Positions 1 through 5,812 of a DNA stretch of 7,560 nt are shown in pieces (positions within the stretch are counted from its first letter, which is position 1; each line of letters starts with the position of its first letter). Under the pieces are notes generated by a model. It was not told the origin of the DNA, did not search any database, and worked only from the letters and a program-made list of their open reading frames with translations. The DNA is from Acidobacteriota bacterium (GTDB taxonomy: Bacteria; Acidobacteriota; Polarisedimenticolia; QHYA01), in the NCBI GenBank assembly GCA_003223995.1, contig QHYA01000175.1, forward strand, positions 1-7,560, read 5' to 3'. The translations under genes were made by a program, and so were the position numbers.

Positions 1-476
1 TGGAGCGCGCCAGCCGGCCCGCCGCCTGGGCCCGCCGCCTGCGCCGCCTGCCGTCTTCGCGTCTCGATCGAGATCGCTCCGCCGTCCCTGATGGCCCGCT
101 GCCTCCAGTCGGCCGGCGGCAGCGCATCGAACGGCGCGTAGAGCAAGCTGATTTCGTACCACGCCCTCAGGTCCCTCAGATCGGCCCTCCCGGAGTAGAC
201 GCGCTCGGCCAGCGCTGCGATCGCGGGGTCCGCGAAGTGGAGCGCACGGTGAGGCACCGCCCGAGGACGGAAGGCGGGAACGAGATTGTCGGACTCACCG
301 GGTCTCTCCCGGGGGGCAGCCGGCTCTTCACGGGGCGGAGATGCCTCGACGGCCGCGGCAAGAGCGCTCGCCGGAGCCGCGAACAGAGCCAGACCTACGA
401 TGTAAGACAGGATGCGCATCGATTCCCTCGGACGGGAGGAACGCAGGCGCGGGGTGATCAGCGGAACGACAGACAC
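1..476 (-). CDS. Secreted protein of unknown function, N-terminal part (runs off left edge)
   Basis: An open frame runs on the minus strand to the window edge with no stop, so only the N-terminal 158 or so residues are visible. From the internal ATG at 419 the protein begins MRILSYIVGLALFAAPASA, a classic export signal with one early Arg, a hydrophobic core and small residues for signal peptidase I. A Pro/Glu/Arg-rich linker follows, then a more ordered stretch with ALAERVYSGRADLRDLRAWY and PPADWRQRAIRDG. The last visible residues are Gln/Ala/Gly-rich and may be low complexity. Two starts are plausible in the same frame: GTG at 476, preceded by AAAGGAG at 9 nt, and ATG at 419, preceded by GAGGG. 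I chose 476 for its ribosome site; 419 gives the more usual signal-peptide length. I recognise no family. It lies downstream of the pilin group but is separated by a gap, so co-transcription is uncertain. Confidence 0.6.
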   Translation of the reverse strand, partial: MSVVPLITPRLRSSRPRESMRILSYIVGLALFAAPASALAAAVEASPPREEPAAPRERPGESDNLVPAFRPRAVPHRALHFADPAIAALAERVYSGRADLRDLRAWYEISLLYAPFDALPPADWRQRAIRDGGAISIETRRRQAAQAAGPGGGPAGAL

Positions 477-650
477 GGGGCAGAGCTCCTTTCAAGGAAG
501 CGGATGCGTGGAAATCGAAAGATACCACCATCAGCGCGGTTATGCCGCGGTCTCTTCGTGCATGGGCCTTCCCCCTGCCGGGGATGTCCGAGAGCCTGGG
601 CGGAGGCTCCTTGGAGCGGGAGTCCCGAGAGACGAGGTCAGCTCAAACGC
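477..650. other. Intergenic gap between the Avd-like gene and the secreted-protein gene
   Basis: I see no gene here. Read on the minus strand it holds a possible hairpin GAGCCT-CCGCCC-AGGCTC near 585-605 and CGCGG-CATAA-CCGCG at 535-549. Neither is followed by a T-run, so neither is a convincing intrinsic terminator. A weak TGGTATCTT (extended -10-like) sits upstream of the AAAGGAG ribosome site but has no good -35. I found no adenine-rich template-like copy of the neighbouring pilin gene's 3' end. Confidence 0.5.
486..492 (-). promoter_or_regulatory. Strong Shine-Dalgarno sequence favouring the GTG start at 476
   Basis: AAAGGAG on the minus strand lies 9 nt before a GTG that is in frame with the ATG at 419. 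It is the best ribosome-binding match in this neighbourhood and is the reason the longer start was chosen for the secreted-protein gene. Confidence 0.5.
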
Positions 651-1079
651 TCAGGCGGGGGGAGGAGAACTCGCGGGGCCCGTAGAGCCCCCGCAGGCCG
701 GGGCCCGGGCCAGCTCCTTCAAGGCGCTGGACACCCGCTCGTGGCGCAGGCAGAGCATCCTGTAACGCCTGAGGTCGATCAGGTTCAATCGCCTCGCGAG
801 ATAGAACCGGTAGCGGATGGGCGCCAGGCAAGCGAGCGCTCGCGGCGCCGCCTCCCGCAAGCCCGTTTCTCCCGCAGCGCTCCCCCTCATCAAGCAAACC
901 GCCGCCTCCAGAGCTTCCTCCCTCAGGGCACGCCCCAGGCCCAGCCGCTCTTCCTCCGGGAAGCGGGCGGAGACCATGTGGACTTCCAGCACCATCTCAT
1001 CGAGCAGCGTCCAGGCGCGGAGCGCTACGTTCGAGGGGACGGCCTGCCCGTTGCTACTGGACCCAGCGGTTCTGCTCAT
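651..1079 (-). CDS. Avd/S23-like four-helix-bundle protein
   Basis: A 142-residue, almost entirely helical protein. Four amphipathic helices can be drawn at about 17-38, 42-66, 71-97 and 100-127, followed by a disordered Gly/Pro/Ser/Ala tail. The pattern RFPEEERLGLGRALREEALE, then LREAAPRALACLAPIRYRF, then LARRLNLIDLRRYR, resembles the Avd accessory protein of diversity-generating retroelements and the related 23S-rRNA intervening-sequence (S23) proteins. These families share a pentameric, basic four-helix bundle that binds nucleic acid. The S23 hallmark NIAEG is absent, which favours the Avd-like side. The ATG at 1079 overlaps the pilin gene by 26 nt and has no clear ribosome site, which suggests translational coupling. 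No reverse transcriptase or template repeat is visible, so a retroelement role is not supported here. Family assignment is by pattern memory only. Confidence 0.55.
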   Translation of the reverse strand: MSRTAGSSSNGQAVPSNVALRAWTLLDEMVLEVHMVSARFPEEERLGLGRALREEALEAAVCLMRGSAAGETGLREAAPRALACLAPIRYRFYLARRLNLIDLRRYRMLCLRHERVSSALKELARAPACGGSTGPASSPPPA

Positions 1080-1659
1080 TCACGTACCGCCACACGCGGG
1101 TACGCCCCGTGGGGCCGTAGAGCACGACGGCCTGCATGTGGTCTCCGTCCGATAGGTAGGCGGTCCCACTGGTGGCGCTTCCCAGCGGAGTGAACGAAAC
1201 GAGATCCAGCGACCCGAACTGGATCGGGTCCGACATGTTCGTGATAGAGCCCGACTGCGGAGGGATCTTGTGGATCGGAGGGCGCTGCAGGATCGAGAAC
1301 TCGACGCCCTGCGCCGAGTCGCCAATGTGCGAGGGCCCTGCCACGAGCCGGTCCGCGCCGCTGGCGATATCGGAGATCTTGATCCCATCGCCGTTGGTGT
1401 CCTCATAGACAGCATAGAGGTAGGAGTTCCCCTGCCTCTCGAACTTCACAGCGACCGACCTGCTGCGGGAGACCGCCTGAGATCGGCACTTGTGGAACAG
1501 GGAGGCGACCTCCCTGGCCCCGGCCTCCACCCGGGCCCTGGAGCGGACCTGGGCTAGCTCGGGGACGGCGACGGCGGCGAGGAGAGCGACGATGGCGACG
1601 GCGACGACCGTCTCGGCCAGGCTGCTCCCCCGCCGCGGGAAATGGGTCGCCGGGTTCAC
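1054..1659 (-). CDS. GspH/FimT-type prepilin (type IV pilus or type II secretion minor pseudopilin)
   Basis: A 201-residue prepilin. The leader ends in RRG at residues 9-11. The mature end SSLAETVVAVAIVALLAAVAVP has the required Glu at +5 and a single hydrophobic helix, so prepilin peptidase should cut after Gly11. The helix is followed by ARVEAGAREVASLFHKCRSQAV, the usual amphipathic continuation in GspH/FimT proteins. A beta-rich head includes YAVYEDTNGDGI and, near the end, SFTPLGSATSGTAYLSD and VVLYGPTGRTRVWRY, as in minor pseudopilins that cap or initiate a pilus. The start is a GTG overlapping the upstream ComEA-like stop codon (GTGA), with no other good start. Its 3' end overlaps the next gene. 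Minor pilins of this class, with DNA-binding partners such as ComEA, act in natural transformation; that role is inferred from the neighbour. Confidence 0.85.
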   Translation of the reverse strand: MNPATHFPRRGSSLAETVVAVAIVALLAAVAVPELAQVRSRARVEAGAREVASLFHKCRSQAVSRSRSVAVKFERQGNSYLYAVYEDTNGDGIKISDIASGADRLVAGPSHIGDSAQGVEFSILQRPPIHKIPPQSGSITNMSDPIQFGSLDLVSFTPLGSATSGTAYLSDGDHMQAVVLYGPTGRTRVWRYVNEQNRWVQ

Positions 1660-2024
1660 GGACCGACGGTGATCCGGTCCTTGAATCTCTCGAAGGACTT
1701 CTCTCCGATCCCCCGGACGTTGATCAGCTCCTCGATCTTCTTGAAGGGGCCGTTCTGCTTCCGGTGGTCGAGGATCCTCTGCGCCAGGGCCGGACCGATC
1801 CCCGGCAGCGTCTCCAGTTGCTCCGCTGTGGCGGTGTTGATGTTGACCTTCTCCTCCGTCTCGTCCGCCTTGCTCGCTGCGGCTGTGGTCTGCTTGGCCG
1901 TCTTGCCGGCCGCGGCCAGACAGAAAGCGGGCGCTGCGACCAGCGCCGTCATCACGACCGCCCCCGCCAGCAGGCGTGCAGCGATGCGTCGGAGTGGATT
2001 GCTCTGCTCCCTGAGTCGTCTCAT
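1656..2024 (-). CDS. ComEA-like exported helix-hairpin-helix DNA-binding protein
   Basis: A 122-residue protein with an Arg-rich N-terminus and a hydrophobic stretch at about 18-38 (LLAGAVVMTALVAAPAFCLA), either a signal peptide or a membrane anchor. A Lys/Thr/Ala/Glu linker precedes a tandem helix-hairpin-helix domain from about residue 60. The domain starts VNINTATAEQLETLPGIG, has the second hairpin NVRGIGEKSFERF, and ends two residues after ITV. This is the compact ComEA/ComE layout; in transformable bacteria the protein holds incoming double-stranded DNA on the outer side of the inner membrane. The ATG at 2024 is preceded by GGGAGG at 9 nt, a strong site that rules out the 35-codon upstream extension of the frame. 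It overlaps the prepilin gene by GTGA. No ComEC or ComF is visible, so a competence role is inferred from the family; many bacteria carry ComEA-like HhH proteins without proven transformation. Confidence 0.88.
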   Translation of the reverse strand: MRRLREQSNPLRRIAARLLAGAVVMTALVAAPAFCLAAAGKTAKQTTAAASKADETEEKVNINTATAEQLETLPGIGPALAQRILDHRKQNGPFKKIEELINVRGIGEKSFERFKDRITVGP

Positions 2025-2033
2025 CGGCTTTTT

Positions 2034-2054
2034 CCTCCCGCCGGGTTTCCCCGG
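2034..2054 (-). promoter_or_regulatory. GAAA-tetraloop hairpin directly before the ComEA-like gene's Shine-Dalgarno site
   Basis: On the minus strand CCGGG-GAAA-CCCGG (2041-2054) forms a 5-bp G/C stem closed by a GNRA-type loop. It is followed within one base by GGGAGG (2034-2039), which lies 9 nt from the ATG at 2024. The hairpin would sit at the edge of the ribosome footprint and may tune initiation. The base pairing is seen; the effect is inferred. Confidence 0.5.
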
Positions 2055-2061
2055 AATGCTT

Positions 2062-2124
2062 CCCCCGCGATGCCTTAAAGGAGGGAAGGGCGAGCGGGGG
2101 GTCGTTGAAACTCGCCCTTCCCTC
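2062..2124 (-). promoter_or_regulatory. Perfect 14-bp stem-loop with possible pseudoknot in the ComEA-like gene leader
   Basis: Read on the minus strand, GAGGGAAGGGCGAG (2124-2111) pairs perfectly with CTCGCCCTTCCCTC (2094-2081) across a 16-base loop. The loop ends in CCCCCG (2100-2095), which is the exact complement of CGGGGG at 2067-2062, 13 bases beyond the stem. This gives the geometry of an H-type pseudoknot. The 3' arm also contains CCTCC, able to pair with the GGAGG of the downstream ribosome site. It could be a leader regulating the pilin group, or the hairpin of a terminator for upstream transcripts, though only CTTTAA follows it and no real T-run. I do not recognise a known riboswitch class, and the c-di-GMP GEMM consensus is not present. 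Confidence 0.5.
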
Positions 2125-2393
2125 GACATCGAGCGCTGTCCGCCGGAGAGTGGGTTATCGGTCAGCGGCTCGTTCGAGCCGGAGAGGAATGCAATCCGGA
2201 TGCTCGGTCGGCAGATCCCTGGGCATTCCCTCTCCCGGCTCTCCCGGAGGCGGGAAGTCCTGACAGGATCGGCGTCAGCCGCGGTTGAACATCACTCACC
2301 AAAGAGGCGAGAGCTGTTCGGAAGGTGGACGGGCTTCTGCGGATGTCTGCATGAGGACGCTCGATGTTGTCCTCCTCGTCCGGATTCGGACAC

Positions 2394-2416
2394 CCTGGGC
2401 CCTGCTCTGGCCCAGG
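2394..2416 (-). terminator. Candidate end-of-operon hairpin downstream of the xdhC-like gene (no T-run)
   Basis: CCTGGGCC and GGCCCAGG form a perfect 8-bp G/C-rich stem with a 7-base loop, about 90 bases past the xdhC-like stop codon. This is a reasonable place for transcription to end or for mRNA 3'-end protection. The base run after it on either strand is not T-rich, so it is not a standard intrinsic terminator. Confidence 0.3.
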
Positions 2417-2460
2417 TCTGGACCGGCGGAAAGGGAGAAAGACTCTCTTCAGAGGAAGCG

Positions 2461-2495
2461 GCTCCGTATCGGAGGAGGGGATGCTCCGTACCGGA
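2461..2495. repeat. Two direct copies of a near-palindromic 13-mer
   Basis: GCTCCGTATCGGA (2461-2473) and GCTCCGTACCGGA (2483-2495) differ at one base and start 22 bases apart, two helical turns. Each contains a TCCG/CGGA inverted repeat. They lie immediately after the xdhC-like stop codon. This could be a protein-binding pair of sites or small RNA hairpins; nothing in the sequence decides. Confidence 0.4.
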
Positions 2496-2505
2496 ATTAT
2501 GCGGC

Positions 2506-3315
2506 CTAGCCTGGCTCAGGAACGGAAGTGAGCGTGCGAGCCGTGCGCCGCTCCCGGATCAGCTCCGCCACGATCGCCACGGCGATCTCCGCGGGGGTCT
2601 CGGCTCCGATGTCGAGACCGATCGGGCAGCGCACCTGATCCAGCAGCGCCCTCGGAAACCCCGCCCCCTCGAGCTCCCGCAGCAGCTTCACCTTCTTCCT
2701 CTGCGATCCGATCAGGCCGACGTACCGAGGGTGACCGGAAAGGGTCCGTGCGAGCGCTTCCCGGTCGGTGTCGTGGCAGCGGGTGACGATTGCGACATAG
2801 GTCCGCTCGTCGGGAGCCGGCATGTCCTTGCTGAAAGTCGGGTCGGTGGGGATGAGCCGGGTGGAAGGCGGGAACAGCTCCGGGCGGAGGTATTCGGCGC
2901 GGTCATCTGCCACCAGGACCTCCAGGCCGAGCCCCGCGACGCATCGAGCCAACGCCTGTGCAACGTGTCCGGCGCCGAGGATCAGCAGCCGCTCGGCGGG
3001 AAGGATCGGCTCGATCAGCACCTCCACCGTTCCGCCGCAGACCTGTCCAACGCTGTCCTCACCCTGCTCGGAGAAGGTGTAGCGCTTGAGGACGGCCTGT
3101 CCCGTCGTGAGCGTCTCGAGGGCGTCTTCGGTCACCAGCGCCTCGAACGAGCCTCCCCCGATCGTGTCGTAGGTCTCGCCGCGCGCAGCGACGATCATCT
3201 TGGCCCCGATGCGCCTGGGGACGGACCCGGAGGAGCGGATCACGGTGGCGACCGCGACGGGGCGTCCCAGGTCCGTCAACGACCGGAGCATCTCGTAGAA
3301 ATCCCGGGGACTCAT
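2506..3315 (-). CDS. XdhC/CoxI-family protein (molybdenum-cofactor maturation for xanthine or CO dehydrogenase-type enzymes)
   Basis: A 269-residue two-domain protein of normal family length. The N-terminal XdhC/CoxI domain shows GSVPRRIGAKM at 30-40, IGGG at 52-55 and CGG at 93-95. The C-terminal Rossmann-type domain starts LLILGAGHVAQALA near 110, has VTRCHDTD at 177-184, YVGLIGSQRKK at 198-208, and closes with CPIGLDIGAETPAEIAVAI. Family members bind the molybdenum cofactor, help sulfurate it and deliver it to xanthine-dehydrogenase-type enzymes in the cytoplasm. The ATG overlaps the rseP stop codon (ATGA), so its translation is probably coupled to rseP. No molybdenum hydroxylase subunit is next to it, which is odd since xdhC usually sits with its client enzyme. 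The client must be encoded elsewhere, or the protein serves another role. Confidence 0.88.
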   Translation of the reverse strand: MSPRDFYEMLRSLTDLGRPVAVATVIRSSGSVPRRIGAKMIVAARGETYDTIGGGSFEALVTEDALETLTTGQAVLKRYTFSEQGEDSVGQVCGGTVEVLIEPILPAERLLILGAGHVAQALARCVAGLGLEVLVADDRAEYLRPELFPPSTRLIPTDPTFSKDMPAPDERTYVAIVTRCHDTDREALARTLSGHPRYVGLIGSQRKKVKLLRELEGAGFPRALLDQVRCPIGLDIGAETPAEIAVAIVAELIRERRTARTLTSVPEPG

Positions 3316-4637
3316 TGAAACGCGAGCTTGACGACGTCGAAATAGATGACGATCCCCGCGAACAGCAGCAGAAAGATCAGCCCCGCCTGCATCACCCGCT
3401 CCTTGAGCACGGCGGACAAGTCCCGGCGGATCGTCCCCTCGACGAGCAGGATGAAGATGTGTCCGCCGTCGAGCATCGGGATCGGCAGCAGGTTGATGAT
3501 GCCGAGCTGGAGGGAAACGAAGCCCAGGAAGTGCAGAGAGGAGTCGAGACCCAACTGGAAAGCCTGCCAGGCGGCCGCTGCGATCTCGCCCGGGCCGGAC
3601 ATCACCCGCGGGCTGACATGAAGACGAACCAGGCTCTTCAGCGTCACGAAAAGCAGCGCCGCATTGTCCCGGTTGTAGCGCAGGCTCTCGACGAACGCGG
3701 AGGCGAGGTTCAACCGCTCGTGGACGAACTCGACGCCGATTCGCCCGCTGCCGCTCACCGTCTCGGGGACGACCCGCACGTCGAGCCGCTCCGCCCCGCG
3801 CTTGATCCCCAGCCCGACCGTCTTCCCCTTCGACTCGCGAATCAGGGTGACCAGCTCGGAACGCGTCGGCAGGTCGTGTCCGTTGATGGCGATGATCTTG
3901 TCGCCCGGCCTCAGCCCGGCCTTCTCGGCCGGCGTCCCCGACAGCACCTTCTCGACGGCGTTCGTGTCCTCGGTCGGCGGCGCCTCCTCGGCCTCGCTGG
4001 CAAGTTTCATCCCCGTCTCGCCCGAGCGGTACTTCGGGTCATAGCCGATCTCGATCTCCTTCGTGATCTTCTTGCCGCCGCGCTCCAGGAGGAGGCGTTT
4101 TGTGGTCCCCGGCGAGAGGAAGATCTCCTCGACGACCGTCGAGGGATTGCGGGCGTCCTTCCCCTGCACCTCGAGGATCCGGTCGCCGGGAAGGATGCCC
4201 ACCTTCTCCGCGTTCGAGCCGGGAAGGACCTCTCGCACGACCGGGGGCGTGTCGGCCAGCTCGAGGGAGCGGCCGGTGCGGTAGAAAAAGATCGTCATCA
4301 CGACGACAGCCAGAAGGATGTTCAGCAGCGCCCCCATCACGAACACCAAGAAACGCTGCCAGCGCGGCCGGGACGACAGCTCGGCGGGATCGCCGCTGGG
4401 AGTCTCGTCCGGGTTCTCGCCCGTCATCTTCACGTATCCGCCCAGAGGGATCGCCGACAGCCTGTAGTCGGTATCCCCCCGGCGAATACCTAGCAGGCGG
4501 GGGCCGAAACCGACGGAGAAGGTCTCCACGCGCACTCTCAGAAGCTTCGCCATGGCGAAGTGGCCGAACTCGTGGATCAGGACCAGGATCCCGAGGACGA
4601 CGACGAAGGCCAGGGCGGCTTCGAGCACCACGGTCAT
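3312..4637 (-). CDS. rseP: RseP-family site-2 zinc metalloprotease
   Basis: A 441-residue inner-membrane protease of the site-2 family, which cuts anti-sigma factors or leftover signal peptides inside the membrane. The first membrane segment carries the zinc motif HEFGH at 22-26. LGGYVKM follows at 65-71, a second segment at about 97-118, then two periplasmic PDZ domains at about 131-195 (GILPGDRILEV) and 225-292 (AGLRPGDKIIAINGHDL). The third zinc ligand is in the C-terminal motif NLLPIPMLDGGH at 382-393, followed by a last membrane segment near 418-435. Length and two-PDZ layout match E. coli RseP. The ATG at 4637 overlaps the dxr stop (ATGA) and has AAGGGGGG 8 nt upstream; the frame is open much further upstream but that part lies inside dxr and reads as Arg/Gly-rich noise. 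SGPGEI at 347-352 stands where SGPVGI is usual. Confidence 0.95.
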   Translation of the reverse strand: MTVVLEAALAFVVVLGILVLIHEFGHFAMAKLLRVRVETFSVGFGPRLLGIRRGDTDYRLSAIPLGGYVKMTGENPDETPSGDPAELSSRPRWQRFLVFVMGALLNILLAVVVMTIFFYRTGRSLELADTPPVVREVLPGSNAEKVGILPGDRILEVQGKDARNPSTVVEEIFLSPGTTKRLLLERGGKKITKEIEIGYDPKYRSGETGMKLASEAEEAPPTEDTNAVEKVLSGTPAEKAGLRPGDKIIAINGHDLPTRSELVTLIRESKGKTVGLGIKRGAERLDVRVVPETVSGSGRIGVEFVHERLNLASAFVESLRYNRDNAALLFVTLKSLVRLHVSPRVMSGPGEIAAAAWQAFQLGLDSSLHFLGFVSLQLGIINLLPIPMLDGGHIFILLVEGTIRRDLSAVLKERVMQAGLIFLLLFAGIVIYFDVVKLAFQ

Positions 4638-5800
4638 GCGCAAGACCCCCCTTGCAGCAGTTCCTCGGCTATCCGGCGGGCCTGCGCGTCCGCCTCCATG
4701 AAATCCTCCAGCGACCGCGCCGGACCGTCCGGGCAGCGATCGAGCGTCTTCTCGATCAGCAACGCGATGGACGTGAAGCGGAGCTTCCCCTCGAGGAACG
4801 CGGCGACCGCGACCTCGTTGGCCGCGTTCAGAACCGCGGGCGCCGCTCCGCCGCGCTCGAGGGCACGGTAGGCCAGACCGAGGCAGGGAAACCGCTCCCG
4901 GTCCACCGCCTCGAACTCCAGCTTTCCGACCCGCGCGAGGTCCAACCCCGGATGGGACGCTTCCCACCGATCCGGGTACGACAGGGCGTAGCGGATCGGA
5001 TGCCGCATGTCCGCCTCGCCCAGTTGAGCGAGCATGGAACCGTCCGTGAATTCCACCAGCGAGTGGACGGCGCTCTGGGGATGGATGAGGACCTCGATAT
5101 GGTCCGGCCCCAGCCCGAAGAGCCAGCGCGCTTCGATCACCTCCAGCCCCTTGTTCATGAGGGTCGCCGAGTCGATGGTGATCTTCCTCCCCATTTCCCA
5201 CGTCGGGTGGCGCAGCGCCTGTGCCGGAGTGACGGAGGGCAGCTCGGCGGCGGGGGTCCTCCGGAACGGCCCTCCCGATGCCGTCAGGATCAGCCGCCGC
5301 AGCTCCGACCGGCAAGCCGCGCGAAGGCACTGGTGGACGGCGCTGTGCTCGCTGTCCACGGGAAGGATCTCCACGCCCCTTGCTTCCGCCTCGGCGACGA
5401 TGGCCGCGCCAGCGGCGACGAGGGACTCCTTGTTGGCCAGGGCGACCTGCTTGCCGGCTGCAACGGCTTTGTAGGTGGGACGAACTCCTGCAGCTCCCAC
5501 GATCGCGGAGAAATACACGTCGGCCTCAGGGAAGGAGGCGACAGCCTCCGCCCCCTCGATCCCGACCATCACCTCGGGGCAATCGGCGCCCAGACGCTCC
5601 CGCAGCGACCGGCGCGCCGGTTCGGCCCGCACCGAGACGAGGCGCGGACGGAAAGCCCGCACCTGCTGGGCCAGCAGCTCGACGTTGTTCCCCGCGGCCA
5701 AAGCCACGACCGACAGACGGTCCGGGTGCGCTCCGATCACATCGAGAGCGTTGACTCCGACCGAGCCCGTCGAGCCGCCGATGGCGATCCTTCTCATCAT
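4634..5800 (-). CDS. dxr: 1-deoxy-D-xylulose 5-phosphate reductoisomerase
   Basis: This enzyme rearranges and reduces DXP to MEP with NADPH, the committed step of the MEP isoprenoid pathway, in the cytoplasm. The 388-residue length is close to E. coli Dxr. Visible motifs are the dinucleotide-binding GSTGSVG at 9-15, ANKESLVAAG at 122-131, the metal ligands in PVDSEHSAV (Asp149 and Glu151), TASGGPFR at 173-180, WEMGRKITIDSATLMNKGLE at 201-220 (Glu220 as third ligand), HPQSAVHSLVEF and VLNAANEVAVAAFL. All expected catalytic residues appear present. The start is ATG at 5800 (a second in-frame ATG follows at once), with AGCAGG 8 nt upstream. The end overlaps rseP by ATGA. Placed between cdsA and rseP, as in many bacteria, and downstream of uppS, whose substrate derives from this pathway. 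Confidence 0.97.
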   Translation of the reverse strand: MMRRIAIGGSTGSVGVNALDVIGAHPDRLSVVALAAGNNVELLAQQVRAFRPRLVSVRAEPARRSLRERLGADCPEVMVGIEGAEAVASFPEADVYFSAIVGAAGVRPTYKAVAAGKQVALANKESLVAAGAAIVAEAEARGVEILPVDSEHSAVHQCLRAACRSELRRLILTASGGPFRRTPAAELPSVTPAQALRHPTWEMGRKITIDSATLMNKGLEVIEARWLFGLGPDHIEVLIHPQSAVHSLVEFTDGSMLAQLGEADMRHPIRYALSYPDRWEASHPGLDLARVGKLEFEAVDRERFPCLGLAYRALERGGAAPAVLNAANEVAVAAFLEGKLRFTSIALLIEKTLDRCPDGPARSLEDFMEADAQARRIAEELLQGGSCA

Positions 5801-5812
5801 GACGGATGCCTG

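Larger units (their letters stand above)
2130..2505. other. Gene-free, inverted-repeat-rich region between the xdhC-like and ComEA-like genes
   Basis: I find no coding region I can support. The stretch holds several hairpins: CGGCTC-GTTC-GAGCCG at 2166-2181, TCCTG-A-CAGGA near 2258-2268, GTCCG-GATT-CGGAC just before 2393, and an 8-bp stem at 2394-2416. A repeated GCTCCGTAYCGGA motif lies at the xdhC-like end. None is followed by a T-run. The region must contain the end of the uppS cluster transcript and probably a promoter for the ComEA-like gene, but I could not pick a convincing -35/-10 pair. Confidence 0.5.

Noticed and set aside
477..650. Template repeat of a diversity-generating retroelement
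   Set aside because: No segment resembles the pilin gene's 3' end apart from adenine changes, and no reverse transcriptase is present in the window.
237..1193. 318-codon open frame on the plus strand
   Set aside because: It is antisense to the Avd-like, pilin and secreted-protein genes and has low-complexity Arg/Gly-rich content.
2161..2185. GTTCGA-containing hairpin resembling a tRNA T-arm
   Set aside because: The loop is only four bases when the stem pairs fully, and no matching acceptor, D or anticodon arms are found around it.
2190..2205. Possible sigma54 -24/-12 site upstream of the pilin group
   Set aside because: TTGCA fits the -12 half but the -24 half has GAGCAT in place of TGGCAC, losing a key G.
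2285..2509. 74-codon plus-strand frame in the spacer
   Set aside because: It has a TTG start with no ribosome site, no recognisable motif, and is built across the inverted repeats.
1642..3318. 558-codon open frame on the plus strand
   Set aside because: It crosses the ComEA-like gene, the gene-free spacer and the xdhC-like gene in antisense, with no recognisable domain.
4638..5330. N-terminal extension of the rseP frame
   Set aside because: It lies wholly inside dxr and reads as Arg/Gly-rich sequence. The real start at 4637 begins the membrane segment with HEFGH and overlaps the dxr stop by ATGA.
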